Shown here piece after piece: positions 56,796 through 64,000 of a DNA stretch of 64,000 nt. Location: NCBI RefSeq assembly GCF_010131535.1, contig NZ_WUBS01000013.1:145057-209056 (forward strand). The letters run 5' to 3'. The position numbers and the translations under genes are program-made. Position 1 is the first letter of the stretch. Each line of letters starts with the position of its first letter. The notes beneath the pieces were generated by a model. It was not told the DNA's origin. It ran no database searches and saw only the letters and a program-made list of their open reading frames with translations. The stretch is from Acerihabitans arboris (GTDB taxonomy: Bacteria > Pseudomonadota > Gammaproteobacteria > Enterobacterales > Enterobacteriaceae).

Positions 56796-57740
56796 TTACT
56801 GCCGGAGCGCCAGCTGCTGTATCTCGTCGCCCAGGCGCGCCATGCTGTCCACCGCCGCCGGGAAAAAGCTGTCGTTAAACGCGCTTACGCTGCGCACGCG
56901 GCACTGCATGGTGGTGAAATTGCCCAGCTTCAACTGCCAGTATTTGGCGCAGGCGGGGTAATCCAGGTTTTCGATTAAGGCGGCGGTGGCGAGATAATCC
57001 GCCACCTGCTGCGCCTGCCGCGGCTGAAGACGCCAGTTTTCATACAGCCAGACGTACAGCTGCGGATGAAAATTGGCCATCACCCCGCTGTAGGCATGAC
57101 AGCCCGCCTGCCATGAGGCCAGCAGGGTCTGGCTGTTGGCGTTGGCCAGATGCAGCCGCGTGCCCTGCGTCAGCGTCAGCCGACGCCGCATGGTCGGCAG
57201 ATGGCAACTGGTGTCCTTGATAAAGGTGTAGCGATCGCTTTGCCCGCACCAGGCGACAACATCGTCCGACAGCAGGCGCTTATAGGGCCAGGGACACTCG
57301 TAAATACCCAAATCCACCGCCGGCGGCAGCTGTTCCGTCAGACTTTGCAGGGTGACCAGCGTCTGGTCATCGCTCTCGCCCTGCTGCGCCAGGCGATTGC
57401 TGATCAGGATTAGCCCGTCGATACCGGTCTGCGCCATGGCGCCGAGCTGCTCCACCTGCTGGCTCAGGCCGCTGGCGGTATGTCCCGACGCCACGATCGG
57501 CACGCGCCCGTCCACCTGGGCGACGATATGGCTCACCAGCTGGCGCGATTCCTTGTCGCTCAGGAAAAACATCTCGCTCGACTGGCAGTCGGCGAACAAA
57601 CCGTGCACTCCCGCCGCCAGATACCATTCCACCAGTTTTTCCAGCGATGCCCAGTCAATCTCGCCCCGCTCGTCAAACGGCGTTAACATCACCGGCCAAA
57701 CGCCGGTATATTTTGCTCCATCGCGCGTCGGCTGTTTCAT
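56796..57740 (-). CDS. Dihydrodipicolinate synthase (DapA)-family lyase
   Basis: A 314-residue TIM-barrel class I aldolase/dehydratase of the DapA/NanA family. The Schiff-base lysine is K175 (TFIKDTSCH) and the partner tyrosine Y147 (GIYECPWPYK). The usual GTTGE loop is replaced by DCQSSEMFFL, so it is not a DapA acting in lysine synthesis. In this operon it probably cleaves or dehydrates a keto-sugar acid after the isomerase and kinase steps. The start overlaps the isomerase-like gene stop by 4 nt. Confidence 0.83.
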   Translation of the reverse strand: MKQPTRDGAKYTGVWPVMLTPFDERGEIDWASLEKLVEWYLAAGVHGLFADCQSSEMFFLSDKESRQLVSHIVAQVDGRVPIVASGHTASGLSQQVEQLGAMAQTGIDGLILISNRLAQQGESDDQTLVTLQSLTEQLPPAVDLGIYECPWPYKRLLSDDVVAWCGQSDRYTFIKDTSCHLPTMRRRLTLTQGTRLHLANANSQTLLASWQAGCHAYSGVMANFHPQLYVWLYENWRLQPRQAQQVADYLATAALIENLDYPACAKYWQLKLGNFTTMQCRVRSVSAFNDSFFPAAVDSMARLGDEIQQLALRQ

Positions 57741-59398
57741 GTCCGCGCCCCCGCCAGCAGTTCAACCGCGCTGCCGGCCGCCCGCACATGGATGCCCAGC
57801 GTCAGGGCCTGGGCAACAAACGCCTGGAACACCTCGCCCAGCAGATCCTGCTGCACATAGGCCAGCGTCAGGTGGTTGCTCTGATGACCCGCCATCAGGT
57901 CGTCGCGCCCGATGCCGTCCAGCACCGCGTTCAGCAGCGGCCATTCATAGTTGGTGGCGCGGCGGCGGCGCTCGAATTCATCGTCGGGCAGCTCCACGGC
58001 GGTGCCGGTGCCCATATGCATCACCACCCCGATGCCTTCATAATGGGCGCGGGCCCAGATAAAGCGCCCGGCCTTGCCTTGCCCGGCGATGGTCGAACCG
58101 CCGTAGGGGAAAAACATCGCCGGCTGGCGATAGCCGGTGGCGCCGGCGATACCGCCCTTCAGGTGGGCGAACGGCACCGCGCCGGATATCTCCAAATCCC
58201 AGTAGAAGGCGCCCTGGTATTCGCCGCCCCAGCGGATATCGTGCAGGGTGGTCTCGGCGGGCAGCCCCAGGCCATCCAGCAGGCGCCACATCATCACCTG
58301 CGGGATGGCGCTGCCCATATCCACTTCATTGATGCAGGGAATGGCCTTGCCCGGCCAAATGATTTCGCCCAGCTCGTCCGGGATCGGGAAACGCTCGGCG
58401 TTGCCGAGGGCGCCCTCGGCAAAATCGGAGGCAGCGCAGCAATCCTTCAGGCCCTGCTGATACTGCACCCCCACCGCGGCCAGGCCGAAACGCCGCACAA
58501 AACGCGCCATGGCGATCATCATCGCGCACTGCTCCAATACCTGCTTACGTGTCAGCGACCGGGCGCCGTCGGCGCCGAAGTCAAACTGCATGCCCCGCAG
58601 CTCGTACCAGGCCAGGCATTGCTCGCGCAGTGAATCGGGCACCCTGGCCATTTCCACCAACAGCGCCGACTGCGACAGGGATTCCAGCGGAATGCCGGCG
58701 TTCACCAGCGCCTGCTGCGGAAAGACGCCGTTAATCATGCCCATGCAGAAGGTATCGAACAGGCCGATAATCGCTTTGTGGCGCAGGATATATTCTCCCG
58801 CCTCGCGGCCGATTTGCCCGGCAGGGCTTGCCATCAGCGGATGAGTCGGGGCGATATCGCGCAGATAGCTGGTCTTGTGGCAAAGCCGGCCGTCGCGCAG
58901 CCAGGTGTTTAGTCCCTGGTAAAACGGCTCGTCGTCAAAACTCTCCGACCACAGGCGCGAATAGGACGTTCCCAGGCTGGTCAGGGTGCCCGCCATGCAC
59001 AGCATGCCCACCAGTCCCGGCCAGGTGCCGTCGAAATTGGCCAGCAATAATAGCGGCCCGCGATGATGCGCCAGCGAGGGCGCGATATGATGCGAATACT
59101 GCCAGGCGGTCAGCAAGACAATCACCGGCGCGTCGGGATCAATGGCGGCAAACAGATCGCTGCCTTCTTTCTGGCTGCTGATAAAACCATGGCCGCGATC
59201 GGCATGGATCGGATGGGCGCGCTTGATACGGTAGCCCAGCTTTTCCAGCGCCGCCTGCAGTTTCTGTTCATAACCCTGCTGGGTCGGCCAGCAGGTGACG
59301 TTGGCCGGCTCGCGCAAATCGGCGTTGGCGACCAGCAATACTTCCTGATGGCCCGCGCGAATCATCGCCGGTGACGGCGGAAGGGTAAATTTCAGCAT
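57737..59398 (-). CDS. L-fucose isomerase-like protein
   Basis: A 553-residue protein resembling the fucose/arabinose isomerase fold. Metal-type ligands could lie in INEVDMGSAIPQVMMWRLL and near HMGTGTAVELPDD; the N-terminal part (VIVLLTAWQYSHHIAPSLAH) looks like the substrate-entry domain. Sequence identity to true FucI appears low, so the substrate is not predicted. It lies between an FGGY kinase gene (25 nt upstream) and the aldolase gene (4-nt overlap), so it acts on the same compound. Confidence 0.72.
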   Translation of the reverse strand: MLKFTLPPSPAMIRAGHQEVLLVANADLREPANVTCWPTQQGYEQKLQAALEKLGYRIKRAHPIHADRGHGFISSQKEGSDLFAAIDPDAPVIVLLTAWQYSHHIAPSLAHHRGPLLLLANFDGTWPGLVGMLCMAGTLTSLGTSYSRLWSESFDDEPFYQGLNTWLRDGRLCHKTSYLRDIAPTHPLMASPAGQIGREAGEYILRHKAIIGLFDTFCMGMINGVFPQQALVNAGIPLESLSQSALLVEMARVPDSLREQCLAWYELRGMQFDFGADGARSLTRKQVLEQCAMMIAMARFVRRFGLAAVGVQYQQGLKDCCAASDFAEGALGNAERFPIPDELGEIIWPGKAIPCINEVDMGSAIPQVMMWRLLDGLGLPAETTLHDIRWGGEYQGAFYWDLEISGAVPFAHLKGGIAGATGYRQPAMFFPYGGSTIAGQGKAGRFIWARAHYEGIGVVMHMGTGTAVELPDDEFERRRRATNYEWPLLNAVLDGIGRDDLMAGHQSNHLTLAYVQQDLLGEVFQAFVAQALTLGIHVRAAGSAVELLAGART

Positions 59399-59423
59399 CG
59401 TTTGCTCCTGGTGAATAATAGGG

Positions 59424-61013
59424 TCAGCGCCATGCGCGCATCACGTCTTCGGCCCGCTGCGTATCGTCGTAGAGCCGCAGGTAAACCTGATATTTTGCCT
59501 GATGAAATGCCGCGGACCGGGCATCGGCGCGAATCACCTGGCCGGGTCGCACCAACGAGCGCGCCGCATCGGTCAGGGTGGGAAAGGCGCCGCCCGCGAC
59601 CGCGCCCAGCAAGGCCGCGCCCAGGGTCACGGCATCGTCCTCGGCCGACAGCTCGATATCGCAGCCGGTTACGTTGGCGTATTCACGCAGCCACAGCGGA
59701 TTTTTGGTGGCCCCGCCGCAGATCAGCAGCCGGGTAATATGATGACCGGATTGGTTCATCGCCTCGATAATATGGCGGGTACCGTAGGCAATCGCCTGCA
59801 GGGTGGCCAGGTAAAGCCGGGCCAGCGCATCACGCCCCTGCTCCAGCGTCAGGCCGATAACCGCGCCGCGGGCAAGGGGATTGGCCCGGGGCGACCGGTT
59901 GCCGTGGTGGTCCGCCAGCACATGCAGATGACGGGTGGGCAGCGGATCGCGCCGCTCCAGATCCACAACCCATAGATTGAGCAGTTCATACTCCGTGCAC
60001 TGCCGCTCGCCGGCCTGCTGCAGCAGCAGCGGCCAGGCGGCGTGCCCGCGCAGCGTCCATTCCACCAGCGCGCCGGCGGCGCTTTGCCCGCCCTCGCTCA
60101 GCCACCAGCCCGGCAGCATCGCGCCCCAATACGGCCCCCAAACGCCCGGCACATGTACCTCACGCCGGTTGACCAGCATATGGCAGTTCGAGGTGCCGCT
60201 GATAAGGGCCAGCGCCCCTTCCGGCCGGGTCGCGACCAGCGCCAGCCCTCCCGCATGGGCATCGATAATGCCGCCGGCCACGGTCACGGCGGTGGTCAGG
60301 CCGCACTCCCGCGCCGCCTGCGAGCTTAATGGCCCGGCGGGGCGGCCAAGCTGCAGGATAACGGGCGGGACTTTTTCCAGTAGGTCTTCCAGGTCCACCG
60401 CCCGCAGCAAAGGGTCGCTGAACCGGTTTTCATGGGCCAGGTAATTCCATTTGCAGGTCAGGGTACAGCTGCTGGCGGCATCGACACCCGTGGCGCGCCA
60501 TACCAGGAAATCCGCTAAATCAAACAGCCGCCAGGCCTGGTGATAACGCTCGGGAAAATGGCGCTTCAGCCACAGGGCTTTCGGCAGCTCCATCTCCACG
60601 CTCACCTCGCCGCCGACATAGGCCAACGCCGCATCGCCGGTGGCGTTAATAGCCTGTGCCTCGTCAACGGCGCGGTGATCCATCCACATGATGATATCGT
60701 GGCCGGCTTCGTCCTGCTCCGACACCGAAATACCCTCGCCGGCGCTATCGACCACCACCAGCGAGCAGGTCGCGTCAAACCCCAGCGACACCACCGCTTC
60801 CGGCGCAACGCCCGATTTGCCGACCGCGTCCTTGATGGCCTCGCAGGCCTGCGACCAGATCTGTCGCGAAGATTGTTCGGCCACATCCGGCCGGGGATGG
60901 AATTGATCGATCGGGCGCACGGCAAAGGCCAGCCGGGTGCCCAGCCGGTCAAACACGCCTGCCCGGACGCTGGCCGACCCCACGTCCACCCCGATAAAGC
61001 ACTGGTCTTTCAT
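59424..61013 (-). CDS. FGGY-family carbohydrate kinase (ribulokinase-like)
   Basis: A 529-residue sugar kinase of the FGGY family, branch of the YDR109c-like D-ribulokinases. The phosphate-binding start is IGVDVGSASVRAG (8-20); further motifs are GFDATCSLVV, WMDHRA and the C-terminal nucleotide site LLICGGATKNPLW. It transfers phosphate from ATP to a ketose such as ribulose. It is the first gene of the unit, with GGGGTGAG as ribosome site. A palindromic operator overlaps its promoter. Confidence 0.88.
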   Translation of the reverse strand: MKDQCFIGVDVGSASVRAGVFDRLGTRLAFAVRPIDQFHPRPDVAEQSSRQIWSQACEAIKDAVGKSGVAPEAVVSLGFDATCSLVVVDSAGEGISVSEQDEAGHDIIMWMDHRAVDEAQAINATGDAALAYVGGEVSVEMELPKALWLKRHFPERYHQAWRLFDLADFLVWRATGVDAASSCTLTCKWNYLAHENRFSDPLLRAVDLEDLLEKVPPVILQLGRPAGPLSSQAARECGLTTAVTVAGGIIDAHAGGLALVATRPEGALALISGTSNCHMLVNRREVHVPGVWGPYWGAMLPGWWLSEGGQSAAGALVEWTLRGHAAWPLLLQQAGERQCTEYELLNLWVVDLERRDPLPTRHLHVLADHHGNRSPRANPLARGAVIGLTLEQGRDALARLYLATLQAIAYGTRHIIEAMNQSGHHITRLLICGGATKNPLWLREYANVTGCDIELSAEDDAVTLGAALLGAVAGGAFPTLTDAARSLVRPGQVIRADARSAAFHQAKYQVYLRLYDDTQRAEDVMRAWR

Positions 61014-61025
61014 GCTCTCACCCCT

Positions 61026-61045
61026 TTGCTAAGTCGAGTTAGCAA
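61026..61045. promoter_or_regulatory. Palindromic operator before the kinase operon
   Basis: TTGCTAA and TTAGCAA arms enclose GTCGAG; the 20 bp are palindromic except one base pair. It overlaps the end of the predicted -10 box, a repression position. A 16/20 match lies before the LacI-family gene. Confidence 0.68.
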
Positions 61046-61072
61046 TTTAAGCAAAGGAACTGCCGGTGACAA
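61044..61072 (-). promoter_or_regulatory. Sigma-70 promoter of the kinase operon
   Basis: On the minus strand, -35 TTGTCA and -10 TAAATT are separated by 17 bp, 31-59 nt upstream of the kinase ATG. The operator starts inside the -10 box. Confidence 0.5.
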
Positions 61073-61175
61073 ACTGTTTTTATGTGAATTGTGAGCCAGA
61101 TCGGCCAGGAAGGATTAAATCGATGATAACTAATAATTAAAATTGGTATGATTTTCAAAAAACGGCAAGCGCTGG

Positions 61176-61242
61176 GGCCCTCTGCGCTCCGGACCCGGCA
61201 AGCGGGCCTGCCGACGCCCAGCCTAACCGGCAGGACGGCTTA
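61176..61242. repeat. 67-bp direct repeat, copy 1
   Basis: This G+C-rich intergenic segment is repeated 150 bp further right with 63 of 67 bases identical. No open frame spans it convincingly. Confidence 0.85.
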
Positions 61243-61325
61243 GCGCCGTCGGCTAATCAGAGGGAGAGCGCGCCAATGGGGCCGAAGCGGCATCTCAAGC
61301 CGCCCGAGCGCCCTATGGCGCGGTA

Positions 61326-61392
61326 GGCCCTCTGCGCTCCAGACCCGACAAGCGGGCCTGCCGACGCCCAACCTAACCAGCAGGACGGCTTA
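61326..61392. repeat. 67-bp direct repeat, copy 2
   Basis: Second copy of the repeat, same orientation. All four differences from copy 1 are G in copy 1 and A here. It ends 13 bp before the stop of the dehydrogenase gene. Confidence 0.85.
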
Positions 61393-61404
61393 ACTCCAGC
61401 GAAT

Positions 61405-62343
61405 TCAGTACGGCGCCACCGGCGTCAGTAACGGTTTACCGGCCAAAAACGCCGCGATATTATCAAACACCAGATCCGACATCGCGCGCCGCGTATCATG
61501 GGTCGCGCTGGCCATATGCGGAGTTACCACCACATTCGGACGATTAAACAGGGCGGCGGGCACCTCCGGCTCATGACTGAATACATCCAGCCCCGCGCCG
61601 CCGATAATGCCCTGTTTCACGGCGTGAACCAAATCGGCCTCGTCCACCACCGTACCTCGGGCGATATTAATCAAGATCCCCTCGGCGCCGAGCGCGGCCA
61701 ACACCCGCGCGTTCACCAGCGAGCGGGTCTTTTCCCCGCCGTTAACGCATACCACCAGGAAATCGCTGGCCGCCGCCAGGTCCACGACCGAGGCGTAAAA
61801 CGGCCACGCGCCATCGGGCAGCTGACGATAATCATGATAAGAAATAACCATATCGAAGGCTGCGGCCCGCCTGGCAATCGCCTGGCCGATCCGCCCCATG
61901 CCGATAATCCCCAGCCGCCCGCCAGACACTTTTTTGGTCCAGGGATACCCCCCGTCCCGCCAGCCGCCCTGCTCGATAAACCGCTGCGCGCCCACGATCT
62001 GCCGCGATGTCGCCAACAACAGCCCCATCGCCATATCCGCCACATCCTCGGTCAGCACGTCGGGCGTATTGCATACCTCAACGCTCCGACGCGCGGCCGC
62101 CGCCACGTCAATACCGTCATAGCCCACGCCAAAATCGGCAATCAGCTCAAGCTTGGGAAATTGCGCGATAAACGCCTCGGTAAGGGTGGATTCGCCGTTC
62201 ACCACCAACACCCTGGCCTGCTGCGCCGCCAACCAACGTTCCGGCTCCGGCAGCAGTGCGAAATCCGCCATATTAAATTGTTTTTCCAGCCGCCGCGTCA
62301 ATGCGTCGGGTAACATGGCGGCCTTGATGACAGAATAATTCAT
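61405..62343 (-). CDS. D-2-hydroxyacid dehydrogenase (NAD(P))
   Basis: A 312-residue dehydrogenase of the GhrB/hydroxypyruvate reductase type. The cofactor motif is LGIIGMGRIGQAIARR; the catalytic arginine is in VCVNGGEKTRSLV or NIARGTVVDE, and the terminal histidine is in VTPHMASAT. The ATG at 62343 has AGG 9 nt upstream; a TTG at 62358 is less likely. It starts 15 nt after the MFS transporter gene, so it is in one unit with it and the dehydratase, presumably reducing a 2-keto sugar acid. Confidence 0.87.
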   Translation of the reverse strand: MNYSVIKAAMLPDALTRRLEKQFNMADFALLPEPERWLAAQQARVLVVNGESTLTEAFIAQFPKLELIADFGVGYDGIDVAAAARRSVEVCNTPDVLTEDVADMAMGLLLATSRQIVGAQRFIEQGGWRDGGYPWTKKVSGGRLGIIGMGRIGQAIARRAAAFDMVISYHDYRQLPDGAWPFYASVVDLAAASDFLVVCVNGGEKTRSLVNARVLAALGAEGILINIARGTVVDEADLVHAVKQGIIGGAGLDVFSHEPEVPAALFNRPNVVVTPHMASATHDTRRAMSDLVFDNIAAFLAGKPLLTPVAPY

Positions 62344-62358
62344 AATTAATACCTGCAA

Positions 62359-63672
62359 TTAATGTGATAACGGCGAAACGGCGCCCGATTTAACCGCCGG
62401 CGCCCGGGTCCGGCCGACAAAAATGCCCACCACGCCGCCAATCACCAGCGCAACGGCGATAATCAGCAGCCCGTAATGATAGCTATTGGTCATATCCTTG
62501 ATTTTCCCCAGCAGCGGCGGCAGGCCAAGGCCGGCGAAATTGGCGATGGCGTTGATGAAGGCGATGGACGCGGCGGCGGCCACCCCGGTCAATTTCTCGG
62601 TAGTCACCGCCCAGAATATCGGCGTCAGGGCAAAGTTAAAGCCAACCGTCAATACCAGCAGGATATACGCCAGCCACAGATTAGAGGTATATATGGAGAT
62701 GCCCAGCAACAGCCCGGAGATAATCAAGGGTACGCCCAAATGCAACGCGCGCTCTTTGGTTTTATCCGAATGACGGCCGTTGAGATACATGAACAGACAG
62801 GCGAAAACAAAAGGCACCGCCGCCAGTACGCTGATAACAAAATTGCTCTTGTCCGCCACCATGCTTTTCAGGATCAGTGGCAGGAATAACGTAATACCGA
62901 TAGAGCAAAACGCCTGCAGGAACCACACCAGGCTTAACAGCCATACCACCTTATTTTTCAGCGCGCTGACCCAGGAATGGTTTTGGCCCACTTCCGCGCC
63001 GGCGTTGTCCGCCGCCAGGGTCGCCTTCAGCCAGCTTTTTTGTTCGGCGCTCAGCCAATGGGCTTTATCCGGGCTATCGGAGAGGTAAAACAGCACCATC
63101 ACGCCCATCACCACCGCCGGGATACCCTCGATAAAAAACAGCCAGCGCCAGCCCTCAATACCGCCGATGCCGTGCAGGCCCAGCAGGCTGCCGGAAACGG
63201 GCAGGCCGATAATAGACGCCAGCACCGATCCCATATAGAAAAACGACATCGCCCTGGCCCGGTTACTTTTCGGGAACCAGCAGGAGATATAATAAATAAT
63301 GCCGGGGGCAAAACCCGCCTCCGCCATCCCCAGCAGGAAACGCATGACATACAGCTGGGTCGGCGTATGGATAAAGCCCATGCCGGTGCTGACCAGCCCC
63401 CAGGTAATCATAATGCGCGCAATCCATAATTTAGCGCCGACCTTGGTCATTAAAATATTACTGGGCACTTCAAAAATAATGTAGGAGATATAAAACATGC
63501 CCACACCCAGCCCGTACATGCTGGTAGTCAATCCCAGGTCGGCGTTCATTTGCAACGCCGCCACCGAAATATTGGTTTTATCGAGGTTGGATATGAAATA
63601 ACACAAGATAATAAAAGGTATTATTTTTAAATTCAGTTTAGCCAGGGTCGAGGTACTTAAATCGATATTCAT
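62359..63672 (-). CDS. ACS-family MFS transporter
   Basis: A 437-residue anion:cation symporter with 12 helices, similar to rhamnonate/galactonate transporters (RhmT, DgoT-like). The N-terminus FIILCYFISNLDKTNISVAALQM and the loop FLLGMAEAGFAPGIIYYISCWFP (positions about 111-133) are typical. It lies between a sugar-acid dehydratase gene (125 nt upstream) and a hydroxyacid dehydrogenase gene. The substrate is likely an aldonate. Confidence 0.85.
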   Translation of the reverse strand: MNIDLSTSTLAKLNLKIIPFIILCYFISNLDKTNISVAALQMNADLGLTTSMYGLGVGMFYISYIIFEVPSNILMTKVGAKLWIARIMITWGLVSTGMGFIHTPTQLYVMRFLLGMAEAGFAPGIIYYISCWFPKSNRARAMSFFYMGSVLASIIGLPVSGSLLGLHGIGGIEGWRWLFFIEGIPAVVMGVMVLFYLSDSPDKAHWLSAEQKSWLKATLAADNAGAEVGQNHSWVSALKNKVVWLLSLVWFLQAFCSIGITLFLPLILKSMVADKSNFVISVLAAVPFVFACLFMYLNGRHSDKTKERALHLGVPLIISGLLLGISIYTSNLWLAYILLVLTVGFNFALTPIFWAVTTEKLTGVAAAASIAFINAIANFAGLGLPPLLGKIKDMTNSYHYGLLIIAVALVIGGVVGIFVGRTRAPAVKSGAVSPLSH

Positions 63673-63797
63673 ATCATCACCTTTAGGCCACGCTCAGTGC
63701 CGGGTATGAGGTGTTACCCCCTGAGCGTGGTGAAGCATCGCGGGATGGTACTGCTTAATTTAATGACATTATTAAGGCACTTATTTATGGCGGATAA

Positions 63798-64000
63798 TTA
63801 CCACTCCGCCACCGCGCCGTCAGGATAACGCCATACCGGATTACGCCAGTCGCCGGCGTTTTTACTGCGTTCAATCACCAGCTCTTCATTAATCTCCACG
63901 CCCAGGCCCGGTTTATTTAGCGGATAAAAATAGCCGTCGGTCATTTTGAAGTCGTCTTTATTTATAACGTAATCCAGCAGTTCGGCGCCTTTATTATAAT
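63798..64000 (-). CDS. Sugar-acid dehydratase, C-terminal part (cut by window edge)
   Basis: Only the last 67 codons are present; the rest is beyond base 64000. The end reads [20 protein letters not shown], then [18 protein letters not shown] and [12 protein letters not shown] before the stop. This matches the C-terminus of mandelate racemase/enolase-superfamily dehydratases such as galactonate dehydratase (DgoD). It is upstream of the ACS transporter and dehydrogenase genes and probably heads that unit. Confidence 0.75.
   Translation of the reverse strand, partial: YNKGAELLDYVINKDDFKMTDGYFYPLNKPGLGVEINEELVIERSKNAGDWRNPVWRYPDGAVAEW

Overview
The window looks like a chromosomal segment of an Enterobacterales bacterium. 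Core genes in E. coli-like neighbourhoods support this: eptB beside tRNA-Pro(CGG), glyQ-glyS-yiaF, wecH, ghrB, avtA, ibpAB-yidQ, mtlADR, sodA, fdhD, aldB. The high GC content and the Fe-only nitrogenase genes suggest a plant-, wood- or insect-associated Sodalis/Pectobacteriaceae-type lineage; that is inference, as no rRNA or typing gene is present.

Region 1 (1-8 kb) is a nitrogen-fixation/molybdenum block. The Fe-only nitrogenase genes anfH-anfD-anfG-anfK run leftward from a clear sigma-54 (-24/-12) promoter. Beside them lie modD, a two-domain molbindin (modG) that has its own near-perfect sigma-54 promoter, and a molybdate/tungstate-type modA-modB pair preceded by a consensus ModE box. No ATPase gene (modC), no anfA and no anfO/anfR are inside the window. 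The layout suggests that molybdate handling and the Mo-independent nitrogenase are controlled together.

Region 2 (8-18.5 kb) is accessory. It holds a 1066-residue protein ending in an R-S-E type ADP-ribosyltransferase domain, a Csu-like archaic chaperone-usher pilus operon, a GNAT acetyltransferase and two small related proteins of unknown role, up to a tRNA-Pro(CGG).

Region 3 (18.6-36 kb) is mostly core and stress genes: eptB; ohr-ohrR with a shared operator motif; mdtG and mdfA efflux pumps; a run of small detoxification-type enzymes (nitroreductase, cupin, two VOC proteins, DJ-1 family, isochorismatase fold, AraC regulator); wecH, aldB, a yibF-type GST, a DcrB-like protein, fdhD and sodA.

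Region 4 (36-54 kb) has mtlADR with four CRP sites upstream, yiaF, glyQS, yiaC, a 2-ketogluconate-like locus (LacI regulator, epimerase fold, MFS transporter, ghrB) with two near-identical 14-bp candidate operators, a permease, avtA, and the heat-shock genes ibpA/ibpB with candidate RNA thermometers, then yidQ.

Region 5 (54-64 kb) is a carbohydrate catabolic region. An FGGY kinase, a fucose-isomerase-like protein, a DapA-family aldolase and an MHS transporter form one leftward unit. A LacI regulator follows, and related palindromes lie before the kinase and before the regulator. Beyond a duplicated 67-bp intergenic repeat come a 2-hydroxyacid dehydrogenase, an ACS-type MFS transporter and the 3' end of a sugar-acid dehydratase cut by the window edge. 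No insertion sequence, CRISPR array or rRNA was seen.
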